This document shows positions 9,296-17,929 of a DNA stretch of 64,000 nt, one piece after another. Origin of the DNA: Myxococcus eversor. GTDB lineage: Bacteria > Myxococcota > Myxococcia > Myxococcales > Myxococcaceae. How positions within the stretch are numbered: the stretch's first letter is position 1; every line of letters begins with the position of its first letter. Under the pieces are notes generated by a model. The model did not search any database. It was given only the letters and a program-made list of their open reading frames with translations, and had not been told where the DNA came from. The stretch spans positions 1-64,000 of the forward strand of contig NZ_JAAIXY010000014.1 in assembly GCF_010894455.1 (NCBI RefSeq). Direction: 5' to 3'. The position numbers and the translations under genes are program-made.

Positions 9296-9985
9296 ATGAA
9301 AGCACCGGAGACGAACGAAGACTTCCTGCAGTGGTACGAGGACTGCTGGGCGGACCGCGATGAAGTCGAGTACCCCAAGACGTTCGGCGCCATTGATGAA
9401 GGCGTCTTCACCCTCGACCAGACGGATGCCATCCAAGCCTGGATGGAGAGCGACCTCGCACAGGTAGAAGGTGAAGCGGACCCCAACTGGGGCCCCATGG
9501 GCGTGCGCGTCGCGTCGCCGAGCCCGGACTACCCCTACTGGACCTATGTCACCAGCGGGCTGTCCAACCCCTTCACCGTGGTCCCTGGTGAGGAGTTCCC
9601 CGACGAGTCACCCAGTGGCCTCGGTTACGAGATGGTCATCCACACGCCGGAGCAGGCCAAGTGGCCCGTGTTCCGGCTGCTGGACATGATGGCCTACAAC
9701 CTCGTGACGTTGCGCGCCTTCGCCCTCAACCACCGCTACCCGGTGGAAGGCGCGCTCGACGGCGGAGACTCCAAGCTGGGCGGCTTCGTCTTCGTCAAGG
9801 ACCCGTCCCGCCCCGACCACTTCATCCTGCCCAGCGGCAGGGTGGAGCTGCTCACGCTCGTGGGCGTCACCAAGAACGAGATGGCCTTCGCGCGCTCCAA
9901 CGGCCTGGACAAGCTGATGGAGAGGCTGATTGCCGCCGGCACCGGGTACATCACCCACCCGGACCGCGAGGAAGTGAAGCTGTAG
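9296..9985 (+). CDS. Suppressor-of-fused (SUFU) domain protein
   Basis: 229 aa cytosolic protein. The C-terminal half has the SUFU pattern: YEMVIHTPEQAKWPVFRLLD, an RYPVEG strand, PSGRVELLTLVGVTKNEMAFARSNG and a short helix to the end. In bacteria SUFU-fold proteins often act as immunity proteins of polymorphic toxins, but no toxin gene lies next to it, so that role is only a possibility. It begins 193 bp after the divergent gene that starts at 9102, and its stop abuts the stop of the convergent histidine kinase with no spacer. Confidence 0.82.
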   Translation: MKAPETNEDFLQWYEDCWADRDEVEYPKTFGAIDEGVFTLDQTDAIQAWMESDLAQVEGEADPNWGPMGVRVASPSPDYPYWTYVTSGLSNPFTVVPGEEFPDESPSGLGYEMVIHTPEQAKWPVFRLLDMMAYNLVTLRAFALNHRYPVEGALDGGDSKLGGFVFVKDPSRPDHFILPSGRVELLTLVGVTKNEMAFARSNGLDKLMERLIAAGTGYITHPDREEVKL

Positions 9986-12010
9986 TCACCCGCTCCGAGC
10001 CACGCGCGCCAGCGGCCCCAGGGCCCTGGCGCGCGGAGGTGCTCCCTCCACCAGCGCCCGCAGCGTCCCCGGGTCGAACGGCTTCTCGATTCGAGGCAGC
10101 GGCACCGTCTGCAGGAAGGTGCGCGCCCGCTCGGTGAACGCGCCGCCCGTCATGAAGACGAAGCGCGACAGCAGCTCCGGCCCGCGCGACAGCAGCTCCG
10201 CGTGCAGGTCCATCCCCGTCACATCCGCCATCATCAAGTCGCAGAAGACGCGGTCGAAGTCCGCGTCCCGCTCCAGCAGCTCCAGCGCTTCCCGCCCGCT
10301 GTGCGTCACCACCACCTCGTGGTGCTTGCCGAGCAGCCGCCGCAGGAGCGACGCGAGCTGCGGCTCGTCGTCCACCACCAGCACCCGCTTGCGCTCCGGC
10401 ACGTCCTGCGTCGCGCCCTTCGCCACCGCGTCCGGCACCGCCTCCGTCATCGGCAGGCGCACGCTGAAGGTGCTGCCCAGGCCCGGCGTCGTGTTGACGG
10501 TGAGCTCCCCGCGCATGCTGCGCACCATGCCCAGGCTCGTGGACAAGCCCAGTCCGCTGCCCTCGCCCACCGCGCGCGTGGTGAAGAAGGGCTCGAAGAC
10601 GCGCTCGGCGACCTCGGGCGTCATGCCGTGGCCCGTGTCCGACACCTCCACCACCACCCACGGCCCCTCCACTCGCGTGGAGAGCGTGACGCGGTGCCGG
10701 GTGAAGTCCCCCTCCGGAATCGCATGCGCCGCGTTGACGAGCAGGTGCAGGAACACCTGCCCCAGCCGCGCCTCGTGCGCCATCACCGTGGGCACCTCGG
10801 CGAAGCGGCGCTCCACCTCCGCGCGGTAGCGCAGGTGCGGCATGGCCATGGAGAGCCCGAACTCCAGCGCCGCGTGCACGTCCACCGGGGACAGGTGTGG
10901 CTCGTCCGCGCGGGCGAACGTCTGCAAGTCACGGACGATGACGCGGATGCGCTCGGCGCCCTCGCGGGCCTCGCGCAGCGCCTCCAGCGCCTCGGCCAGG
11001 GGCGCGTTCTTTCCGAGGACGCCCCCCTCCATCGACAGCTCCAACTGCTCCAGCGCGAACTGGAGGTTGCCGCTGACATAGGAGAGCGGGTTGTTGATTT
11101 CGTGGCCCACGCCCTCGGCGAGCTGCCCCGCCATGGCCAGCTTCTCCGACTGCACCAGGCGCTCGCGCGCGGCGACCAGCTCCTCGGTGCGCTCACGCAC
11201 CAGGGCCTCCGCTTCGAGTCGTCCGGAGTGCTCGCGCGTCAGCAGGGCATCGCGCTCCGCCTCCGCGCGCTTCTTGCCGGTGACGTCGCGCGAGAAGACG
11301 GAGACGTTCTGGCCCGAGCACCAGGCGTGCACCTCGTGCCACCGGTCCGGGGAGGTGCGCACCTCGAAGATGGTGGAGGAGCCTTCGGCGGCGACACGGC
11401 GCAGCTCTCGCTCGAACAGCGTGCCGACCAGCTCCGGACAGGCCTGCCACAGCAGCTTGCGGAAGACCTGCTCCTGCGTGCGGCCGGTGATTTCGGCGGC
11501 CTGCCGGTTGACGTAGGTGATGCGCCACTCGGCGTCCACGGTGAAGAAGGCCTCGGGCGTGCTCTCCAGCACGTCGCGCACCCAGTCCAGCGTGTCGCGC
11601 AGACCCTCTTCCATGCGCAGGGCGCTGGTGACGTCGCGCAGGCGCAACAGCACACCGTCGCGCAGCGGCACCGCGGTGCCGAGCAACCACGCATCCCCTT
11701 CCGGGAAGCTGTCCGCGGCGGGCCTGCCTGACTCCACCACCTGCTTGAGCACCGCCAGCCGTCCGCCCAGGCCGGCGACGGGGGACATGTCCTTCAGCCT
11801 CAGGCCGCGCAGCGAGTCGGTGCCCCGGCCCAGCGCGCGCGACGCGGCGGGGTTGGACCAGAGCCACTCGAAGTCGGTGATGACGCCGGACTCGTCGCGC
11901 ACGGCGCGCAACACCATGCACCCTTCCGAGTCATGGCGCTCCGCCTCCTCCAGTGCATCCAGCAGCGCATCCGCGCCCGGGACTGCCTGTCTCGTGTCCG
12001 TCGCCGACAT
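9986..12010 (-). CDS. Hybrid sensor histidine kinase (PAS-PAS-HisKA-HATPase-REC)
   Basis: 674 aa, no membrane segment, so a cytosolic sensor. Domains: a PAS-like segment (about 20-130), a second PAS (about 140-245, with AFFTVDAEWRITYVNRQAAEITG), a short coiled coil (about 245-290), HisKA with the phospho-acceptor His303 in GVGHEINNPLSYVSGN, HATPase with DTGHGM, FEPFFTTR and GSGLGLSTS, and a C-terminal receiver with VLVVDDEP and the phospho-Asp in FCDLMMADVTGMD. The start at ATG 12010 is chosen because further upstream the frame runs into the divergent epimerase gene and has no domain. An orphan hybrid kinase; partner and signal are unknown. Confidence 0.9.
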   Translation of the reverse strand: MSATDTRQAVPGADALLDALEEAERHDSEGCMVLRAVRDESGVITDFEWLWSNPAASRALGRGTDSLRGLRLKDMSPVAGLGGRLAVLKQVVESGRPAADSFPEGDAWLLGTAVPLRDGVLLRLRDVTSALRMEEGLRDTLDWVRDVLESTPEAFFTVDAEWRITYVNRQAAEITGRTQEQVFRKLLWQACPELVGTLFERELRRVAAEGSSTIFEVRTSPDRWHEVHAWCSGQNVSVFSRDVTGKKRAEAERDALLTREHSGRLEAEALVRERTEELVAARERLVQSEKLAMAGQLAEGVGHEINNPLSYVSGNLQFALEQLELSMEGGVLGKNAPLAEALEALREAREGAERIRVIVRDLQTFARADEPHLSPVDVHAALEFGLSMAMPHLRYRAEVERRFAEVPTVMAHEARLGQVFLHLLVNAAHAIPEGDFTRHRVTLSTRVEGPWVVVEVSDTGHGMTPEVAERVFEPFFTTRAVGEGSGLGLSTSLGMVRSMRGELTVNTTPGLGSTFSVRLPMTEAVPDAVAKGATQDVPERKRVLVVDDEPQLASLLRRLLGKHHEVVVTHSGREALELLERDADFDRVFCDLMMADVTGMDLHAELLSRGPELLSRFVFMTGGAFTERARTFLQTVPLPRIEKPFDPGTLRALVEGAPPRARALGPLARVARSG

Positions 12011-12256
12011 GCCCCGCCCGCTCCGGACATCCACAACACCCGGAGGCAAAAGCTCCGGAACCCCATCACGGGGCGGCAATTCCTGGAAACGTCCGGAGTC
12101 CCCGCATGTCGCCATGAAAGGGCGGCAGGCACAAGCCGAGGCTGCGAGGCACACATCCTCCTCCCTGACACCTTGGAGCACCGGGTTGAATACGATGAAC
12201 CTACCTCTCTCGTGTCCCCTTCTTTCCAGGGAGCGGACCAGGATGCGCCACTCGAC

Positions 12257-13333
12257 ATGACGCCCACGCTCATCACCTCCGTCAGCTTCACGCCGCTCGA
12301 CTTGCCGTTGACGGAGCCGTTCGCCATCGCCACGGGGGCGCAGCACGTCGCGCAGAACGTGCTGGTGCGATTGACGCTGGCGGACGGCACGGTGGGGCTG
12401 GGCGAGGCGGCGCCCTTCCCCGCCGTGAGTGGGGAGACGCAGTCGGGCACGCTCGCGGCGCTGGAGGCGATGCAGGCGGGGCTGTTGGGCAAGGACGTGC
12501 GTGCGTGGCGGCCGTTGTCGGAGGCGCTCGGGGATGGGCTCGCGCTGGCGCCGGCGGGACGCGCGGGGGTGGAGATGGCGGTGCTGGATGCGCTGGCGCG
12601 GCATCACCGCGTGCCGCTGTACGTCATGTTCGGCGGCGCGGGGACGGTGCTGGACATCGACATGACGGTGACGGCGGGTGATGTGCCGCACGCGGCGGAG
12701 TCGGCGCGAGCCATCTTGAAGCGAGGCATCACCACGCTGAAGGTGAAGGTGGGGGCGCTCGCGCCGGACGAGGACGCGGCGCGGATGGTGGCGATTCACG
12801 AGGTGGCGCCCCAGGCGCGGCTGTTCGCGGATGCGAATGGCGGTTACGACGTGGCGGAGGCGCTGGCGTTCTTGAAGGAGCTGGAGCGGGCGGACGTGCC
12901 GCTCGCGCTGTTGGAGCAGCCGGTGCCGGCGGCGGACTTCGCGGGCATGGCGGAAGTCTGTCGGCGCTCCAAGGTGCGCATCTGCGCGGACGAGTCAGCG
13001 CGCTCGGCGAAGGACGTGCTGCGGCTCATCCGCGAGGGGGCGGCGCACGGCATCAACATCAAGACGATGAAGTGCGGCGTGGTGGAGGCGCTGACGATGT
13101 GGAGCCTGGCGCGAGCGGCGGGGATGGAGCTGATGGTGGGAGGGATGGTGGAGAGCGTGCTGGCGATGAGCGCGTCGGCGCATCTGGCGTCGGGGCTGGG
13201 TGGCTTCACTTACGCGGACCTGGACACGCCGCTGTTCATCGCTCGGCATCCGTTCCAGGGAGGGCTGCGCTACGAGGGCGCGCGGCTGCACCTGGACGCG
13301 GATGCGGTGGGGCACGGCGTCACGCTGGTGTGA
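12257..13333 (+). CDS. Dipeptide epimerase (L-Ala-D/L-Glu epimerase type, enolase superfamily)
   Basis: 358 aa, MR/MLE subgroup of the enolase superfamily. N-terminal capping domain with LPLTEPFAIATG and GLGEAAPFPAVSGET; barrel with the catalytic lysines in TTLKVKVGA, metal ligands in ADANGGYDV, LLEQPV and CADESARS, the second catalytic lysine in INIKTMKCG, and a C-terminal DTPLF turn typical of dipeptide epimerases. The likely reaction is C2 epimerisation of L-Ala-D-Glu from murein turnover, although specificity in this group varies. The ATG at 12257 gives the normal N-terminus. Divergent from the histidine kinase gene (gap about 245 bp). Confidence 0.88.
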   Translation: MTPTLITSVSFTPLDLPLTEPFAIATGAQHVAQNVLVRLTLADGTVGLGEAAPFPAVSGETQSGTLAALEAMQAGLLGKDVRAWRPLSEALGDGLALAPAGRAGVEMAVLDALARHHRVPLYVMFGGAGTVLDIDMTVTAGDVPHAAESARAILKRGITTLKVKVGALAPDEDAARMVAIHEVAPQARLFADANGGYDVAEALAFLKELERADVPLALLEQPVPAADFAGMAEVCRRSKVRICADESARSAKDVLRLIREGAAHGINIKTMKCGVVEALTMWSLARAAGMELMVGGMVESVLAMSASAHLASGLGGFTYADLDTPLFIARHPFQGGLRYEGARLHLDADAVGHGVTLV

Positions 13334-13366
13334 CTCGCGCGTGAATCATCGAGCTAGGATGGAGCC

Positions 13367-13735
13367 ATGAGCGTGGCCGTCTGTGTGGGATGCGGCGAGA
13401 CGAAGGAAGGCGCTTTCGACCCGTGTGACGGCTGCGGACTGGACCCCGCTCGCGGCGGGACGGACCGGATGCTCCAGGCGCGCAGCCTGCTGCTCTCGGA
13501 GCGGTTCTACTCCGAGGAGGCGCTGAAGGAGTTCGGGCGGAAGATTCGGGTGGGCGAGCCGGTGACCTACGACACGGGGCAGATGTCACAGCTCGTGGAG
13601 GAGCTGAAGACGCAGAAGCTGCCCGTCATCTCCCGCGCGTCGCCGGGCTGCTCCATCGTGACGTGGAGCATGCTGGGCATGTTGGTGCTGCTCGCGGCGG
13701 GGCTCGCGTACCTGTACGGCACCTCGAAGCACTGA
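13367..13735 (+). CDS. Small zinc-ribbon protein with C-terminal membrane anchor
   Basis: 122 aa. The N-terminus has two Cys pairs, CVGCGE (6-9) and CDGCGLD (20-23), a compact zinc ribbon. A charged middle part (residues 30-85) is followed by one hydrophobic segment (about 95-117, VTWSMLGMLVLLAAGLAYLY) ending in a short basic tail. A tail-anchored inner-membrane topology is inferred. It starts 33 bp after the epimerase gene on the same strand. Not recognised as a named family. Confidence 0.7.
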   Translation: MSVAVCVGCGETKEGAFDPCDGCGLDPARGGTDRMLQARSLLLSERFYSEEALKEFGRKIRVGEPVTYDTGQMSQLVEELKTQKLPVISRASPGCSIVTWSMLGMLVLLAAGLAYLYGTSKH

Positions 13736-13742
13736 AGCGGGT

Positions 13743-14930
13743 TCAGCGCGGCGAGAGCGCGACCGACGCCACGTCGAGCGCCTTGTCGAGCTGCGGGTCC
13801 TTGCCGGCGGCGAAGGGGAGCGAGTCGGGGACCTCCACGTCCACGGGGACGCCCTGGCCTTCGAGGCGGACGCCGTCGACTTCGATGTCCTCCACGGCGA
13901 GGTAGAGCAGGTCGCCGTTGGACAGGCGCAGCGGAGTGCCGGCGAGGACGGCGCCGGCGGTGCGTTGACCGACGAGGGTGGCCAGGGCGTGCTGTTTCAT
14001 GACGAGGGCCACCATCTCCTTGCCACTGCGGGAGTTGCCGTTGACGAGCAGGACGACGGGCTTTCGCCAGGTGGCGGACCAGTCGTTGCGGCGGCCCTCG
14101 CGGCTGATGCGGGTGAAGACGGGGACGGTGCGGTTGAAGAGGTTGAGGAGGGTGGGATTGCAGCCGCCCCAGCCGTCGCGGAAGTCGATGACCAGTGCGT
14201 CCGCGTCGGAGAACTCTCCGGCGAGGGTCTCCTCGAGCAGGTCCTGATGCTCGGGGCCGGCGCACGAGTAGAGCTGCTGGTAGGCCACGCGACGGCCGCC
14301 ACGTTCGACGATGCGCGAGCTGGCCTTCTGGGTGTCGAGCCACTCTGTCTTGGGGTTGATGATGCGCGGGGTGATGGTGAGGTTGAGCGGCGTGGCGCCT
14401 TGGGTGCGCTCGACGGAGAAGCGCGTGGACTTGCCGACGCGGCTCGCGAGCGAGGTCAGTGACTTGAGGGGTTTGTCATTGATGGAGATGAGGCGATCGC
14501 CGCGAAGCAGGCCGGCCTTGGCGGCGGGGCCGTTGGCGAAGACGTGGCGGACGAAGAAGCCTTCGGGGGTCTCCGTGACATCGGCGCCGATGCTGGGGGC
14601 GTCGACCTTGGGGAGCTTGAGGTGGCGCTGGAAGATGGAGGACAGGCCGGCGAAGCCCTCGCTGCCGCGCGGGTAGAGGGCGGTGTGGGAGGCGTTGAGC
14701 TCGGCGAGGGCGGTGCGCGTGAGGCGGGCGAAGTCCTCCGCGTGGGTGGCGGCGGCGCCATAGCCCTGGTGCTTCGCGGCCCAGGCCTCACCCCGCTTCG
14801 CGTCATGGAAGCGCGTGCGGACATATTCGACGACTTCGTCACCGGGCTTCAGGAACGGGGACGCGGCGTGGGTCGCGGTGGTGAGCAGGGCGACGACCAA
14901 CAAAATTCGAGGATAGAGGCGCTTCACCAT
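13743..14930 (-). CDS. S41 family peptidase (C-terminal processing protease-like, secreted)
   Basis: 395 aa with AGGAGG about 10 nt before the ATG and a signal peptide (RILLVVALLTTATHAA, cleavage about residue 22). A short helical N-terminal domain is followed by a PDZ domain (about 115-200; VRHVFANGPAAKAGLLRGDRL) and the S41 core: DALVIDFRDGWGGCNP, VVLLVNGNSRSGKEMVA with the candidate Ser and Lys four residues apart (S-G-K-E region), and GQRTAGAVLAG. Periplasmic or outer-membrane proteolysis is inferred. Slightly short for CtpA (usually above 400). It reads away from the toxin cassette that follows on the other strand. Confidence 0.87.
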   Translation of the reverse strand: MVKRLYPRILLVVALLTTATHAASPFLKPGDEVVEYVRTRFHDAKRGEAWAAKHQGYGAAATHAEDFARLTRTALAELNASHTALYPRGSEGFAGLSSIFQRHLKLPKVDAPSIGADVTETPEGFFVRHVFANGPAAKAGLLRGDRLISINDKPLKSLTSLASRVGKSTRFSVERTQGATPLNLTITPRIINPKTEWLDTQKASSRIVERGGRRVAYQQLYSCAGPEHQDLLEETLAGEFSDADALVIDFRDGWGGCNPTLLNLFNRTVPVFTRISREGRRNDWSATWRKPVVLLVNGNSRSGKEMVALVMKQHALATLVGQRTAGAVLAGTPLRLSNGDLLYLAVEDIEVDGVRLEGQGVPVDVEVPDSLPFAAGKDPQLDKALDVASVALSPR

Positions 14931-14979
14931 GGCTTCGAGTTCCTCCTGACACCTTCACCACCGTGGACAGTACCCAAAC

Positions 14980-15060
14980 TTCTTCATGGTCGAGGAGAGG
15001 CGGCCCTGGAGCGCACGAAAGTCACGGGGGCGAGGTCCGAGCGGACACGTAGCTCCCAGG
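14980..15060 (+). pseudogene. Fossil 3' end of an Imm11-type immunity gene
   Basis: This non-coding stretch matches the last part of the intact Imm11 gene at 16511-17086 and its 3' flank. GCCCTGGAGCGC, then CGAAAGTCAC, GGGGCGA and GAGCGGACA-CGTAGCTCCC align with 17039-17106 with few substitutions. A 10-base gap removes the region of the stop codon, between two GAG triplets. Upstream, TCAT..TCGAGGA weakly continues the match. No open frame survives. It looks like the tail of an earlier immunity gene left when a toxin/immunity cassette was inserted or replaced here. Confidence 0.75.
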
Positions 15061-15156
15061 TGGCCTGGGGTACTGACTCATTGAGTCGCCTGTCAGCGTC
15101 GTCTGGTACTGCCAGGGTGTGCCCGCCTCGCGGCGGGCCTCTTGCCGGGGCCTACC

Positions 15157-16491
15157 ATGACGCTTCGTTGGGTGGTGTCGCTGCTCCTGTTGATGGCCGC
15201 CACCGGCTGCGCGACGAGTCGAGTCGTGCGGCTGGAGACCGGGGAGGACTCCTTCCTCGTCACTCCTCACGAGGAGCCCGACGCGGAAGTGAGTGCGGCG
15301 GTACTCGAAGACGACGAATTCGAGGTGGCCCTCACCGAGCTGGCACGGGATGTTCCCCCCTCTCGCAATCCCATGCAGGTCGCGCGGGACCGGTTCGGCG
15401 TTCCGTCGCGGAGTGGGGTGTATGGGTATGAGCGTGGGTCCTCGCGACTCATCCCCCAGCGAGGAGGGGAGGTGGACGGCCCCCGCCTGTTGGAGGACTA
15501 CGCGGACGAGGCGCTGACGCGCGCCTACGGCCAGTGGTGCAAGAGGAAGAACCGACCCGGGGATTGCTTGCGCCTGCTGGACGAGGGCCCGCTGCTGGCC
15601 AGCGATGGCAAGTACACCTGGGCCCTGGCCATCGCCATGGACTCGGTCTGGGAGGAGACCTCCGAAGCATTGGAGGGCATGACGGACCCCCAGGCAGTCG
15701 TGGCTGGTATCGCCGCCTCCGCGACGATGTACCTGCTCTTGTGGTCGCTGCCGGAGCCGGTGAGTAAAGGCGTGGCGGCGACCCTGACGGCCTGCCTCAT
15801 CGCCTACCTGGGCGTGGACACGGTGTGGAGCATGCTGGACGGGTGGCTGACGCTGGTGCGCCAGGTGGACCGGGCGACGAGCTTCGAGCAACTCCAGGCG
15901 GCGGGGGAGGCGTACGGCGAGGTGCTCGGGGAGAACGCGGCGCGCGTCTTCGTCATGCTGGCCACGGTGGCCATTGGGAACACGGCGGGGCTGGCGGCGA
16001 AGTCAGTGGGGTTGCCGGGCTCCGCCCAGGCGGCCATGGCCGTGGAGTCCCAAGCGGGCCTCCAGTACGCGGCCGTGGGCAGCGTGAGTTCAGTCGCCTT
16101 GACGGCGGAGGGCTTCACCATCGCGCTCGCTCCGAACGCCGTGGCCATGGCGAGCCAGAGCGGGCGTGGCGAGCGCCATCACATCGCCACGAACAAGAAC
16201 GATGTCTCCGCCGCGCGCGGCGGGCCCTGGACGCCGGAGTTCCGAAAGCTCTTCCGAAGGGCCGGGATGGACCTGAAAGACCAGGAGAACCTCGTCGAAG
16301 TCGTGGGTCACAAGGGGCCGCATCCGCAGCAGTATCACGAGTACGTCTACGAGCGCCTGAGGTCGGCCTTGGGACAGTGCCGAAAGGTGGAGGATTGCCG
16401 GAAGGCCCTCACGGAGGAGCTACGCAAGCTCGCCAGAGAAGCGCAGACTCAAGGAACAAAAATCCACAGGCTTTTGACTCGGGACCCGTGA
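15157..16491 (+). CDS. Lipoprotein polymorphic toxin with C-terminal AHH (HNH/EndoVII) nuclease domain
   Basis: 444 aa. The lipobox is LLLLMAATGC (Cys about 18), so the protein is predicted to be lipidated. A middle hydrophobic stretch (about 175-235) could be membrane-active. The C-terminal approximately 110 residues match the AHH nuclease: GERHHIATNKN (His341, His342), FRKLFRRAGMDLKDQENLVEV, then GHKGPHPQQYHEYVYERL (His385, His389, His393). The family cleaves nucleic acid by an HNH/EndoVII mechanism. A lipoprotein N-terminus, nuclease C-terminus and an immunity gene 19 bp downstream are the layout of SitA toxins moved between myxobacteria by outer membrane exchange (probably the SitA5-type group, from memory). 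The ATG at 15157 starts the signal peptide; a TTG 15 bases upstream is less likely. Confidence 0.85.
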   Translation: MTLRWVVSLLLLMAATGCATSRVVRLETGEDSFLVTPHEEPDAEVSAAVLEDDEFEVALTELARDVPPSRNPMQVARDRFGVPSRSGVYGYERGSSRLIPQRGGEVDGPRLLEDYADEALTRAYGQWCKRKNRPGDCLRLLDEGPLLASDGKYTWALAIAMDSVWEETSEALEGMTDPQAVVAGIAASATMYLLLWSLPEPVSKGVAATLTACLIAYLGVDTVWSMLDGWLTLVRQVDRATSFEQLQAAGEAYGEVLGENAARVFVMLATVAIGNTAGLAAKSVGLPGSAQAAMAVESQAGLQYAAVGSVSSVALTAEGFTIALAPNAVAMASQSGRGERHHIATNKNDVSAARGGPWTPEFRKLFRRAGMDLKDQENLVEVVGHKGPHPQQYHEYVYERLRSALGQCRKVEDCRKALTEELRKLAREAQTQGTKIHRLLTRDP

Positions 16492-16510
16492 GGACTCTAG
16501 GAAGTCCACC

Positions 16511-17086
16511 ATGCCGAATCCGTCTCGATACTTCAGGCTCAAGCCAGACATACAAGCCGGGAACTGGTCTCTGGGGGACCCGCTGGAAGAGACGGGCAAC
16601 GAGGTCGAAGACATCTGGCAATTCGCCGAGGGACGGCCCCTCCAGATAACGGGCCGTCTGACGTTTCCCATCGAGGAGCCTGGAAGGTGGTTGGACTACT
16701 GCGCGGCGGGCGCTGGCATGGCTCCCGTTGTCCACGTCAGGGTGGCCAACATCTTCGCTGAGCTGGCGCCCGATGATGTGCAATTGATACCCGTCGATGT
16801 CGAAGGTCGCCCGGAACAGCATGTCTTGCTCATCGCCACAAAGCTGATCCGCTGCATCGATGACGAAGCCTCGGAGGAGATAATGTATTGGAAGCCCGAG
16901 GATGAGCGACCGGAAAAGCTCGGTCAGTACCGCAGCGTGGCGGGGATGCGGATCGACCGCACGAAAGTAGGCGGCGCGAAGGTCTTCCGCACCTGGGGAT
17001 GGGAGATCGCCCTCGTCATCTCCGAGGACCTCAAGGTGGCCCTGGAGCGCGCGAAAGTCACAGGGGCGAAGTTCGAGGAAGTCTGA
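16511..17086 (+). CDS. Imm11 (DUF1629) family immunity protein
   Basis: 191 aa, cytosolic, AGGAAG about 7 nt before the ATG. It opens with YFRLKPDIQAGNWSLGDPL and ends in the Imm11 signature: GAKVFRTWGWEIALVISEDL, KVALERAKVTGAKFEEV. Imm11 proteins neutralise AHH and related nuclease toxins encoded just upstream, which is the arrangement here. The C-terminal codons recur as a degraded copy in front of the toxin (14980-15060), so the cassette is bracketed by direct repeats derived from this gene. Confidence 0.87.
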   Translation: MPNPSRYFRLKPDIQAGNWSLGDPLEETGNEVEDIWQFAEGRPLQITGRLTFPIEEPGRWLDYCAAGAGMAPVVHVRVANIFAELAPDDVQLIPVDVEGRPEQHVLLIATKLIRCIDDEASEEIMYWKPEDERPEKLGQYRSVAGMRIDRTKVGGAKVFRTWGWEIALVISEDLKVALERAKVTGAKFEEV

Positions 17087-17230
17087 GCGGACAACGTAGC
17101 TCCCGGCATCTCTTCAAACTACTTCATGGACAGGCAGCGGGCTGGGCGTGACCTCTCAAGGGGTGCGCTCCAGCGGCTGGAGACGTCGTCCCGAGCGGAG
17201 TGCAGGCTCCCTCGTTAATGAAGAGGTCCC

Positions 17231-17878
17231 GTGTTGGATGCCCCCCTCGCCCCACTGCGTCTCGCGCTCGTCGCGGAAGACCCGCTCGCTCGGGGTGCGC
17301 TCTCACGGGTGCTCGGCGACCAGGGGAGCGAGCTGCTCACGGTGGCGTCTGGCACCCAGGTCGAGCTGGAGTCCACGCGAGGCGACGCCTTCGACGTGGT
17401 GCTCTGGGACACGGGGTTGCGCCTGTCAGAGGCGGAGGCGCGCGTGGAGGCACCGGACCTGGGTGCGCCCGTGCTCGCGCTGGTGGCGGACGAGGCAGCG
17501 GGCGAGCTGGCGCTGACAGCGGGTGCGAAGGGATTGCTGTTCCGGGATGTGGCGCCCATGCCGCTCACGGCGGCCCTGCTCGCGGTGGCGCGCGGGCTCG
17601 TGGTGTTCGACCCAGGACTCTCGGAGTTGAGAGCGTCCACGAGGTCCACGGCCTTACCCGGAAGCAGTACCCTGGGCCCCGATGCGCTCACGCCCCGCGA
17701 GCGGGAAGTGCTCGCCTTGCTGGCGGAGGGCCTGTCGAACAAGGCCATCGCGGACCGGCTCTCCATCAGCGAGCACACAGCCAAGTTCCACGTGAACGCG
17801 GTGCTCGGAAAGCTGGGCGTCCAGCGTCGAACCGAAGCCGTCGTCCGCGCCGCGCGAATGGGCCTCGTCACGCTGTAG
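17231..17878 (+). CDS. NarL/LuxR-type response regulator with degenerate receiver
   Basis: 215 aa, GTG start. N-terminal receiver-like domain (10-130) has the acidic pair in LVAEDP and a candidate phospho-Asp60 in VVLWDTG, but the Thr/Ser strand reads VLALVADE and the conserved Lys position is Arg (GLLFRD), so phosphorylation may not switch it. The C-terminal helix-turn-helix (about 153-207: LTPREREVLALLAEGLSNK, then IADRLSISEHTAKFHVN) is a clear GerE/LuxR DNA-binding domain. It is 51 bp upstream of the MoxR operon on the same strand and could regulate it, though no operator was seen. No partner kinase adjoins. Confidence 0.87.
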   Translation: MLDAPLAPLRLALVAEDPLARGALSRVLGDQGSELLTVASGTQVELESTRGDAFDVVLWDTGLRLSEAEARVEAPDLGAPVLALVADEAAGELALTAGAKGLLFRDVAPMPLTAALLAVARGLVVFDPGLSELRASTRSTALPGSSTLGPDALTPREREVLALLAEGLSNKAIADRLSISEHTAKFHVNAVLGKLGVQRRTEAVVRAARMGLVTL

Positions 17879-17929
17879 CCACAGGAGCCCCACCCCACCC
17901 CGCGTCCCGGATGCTAGGCTGCGCGTCGT

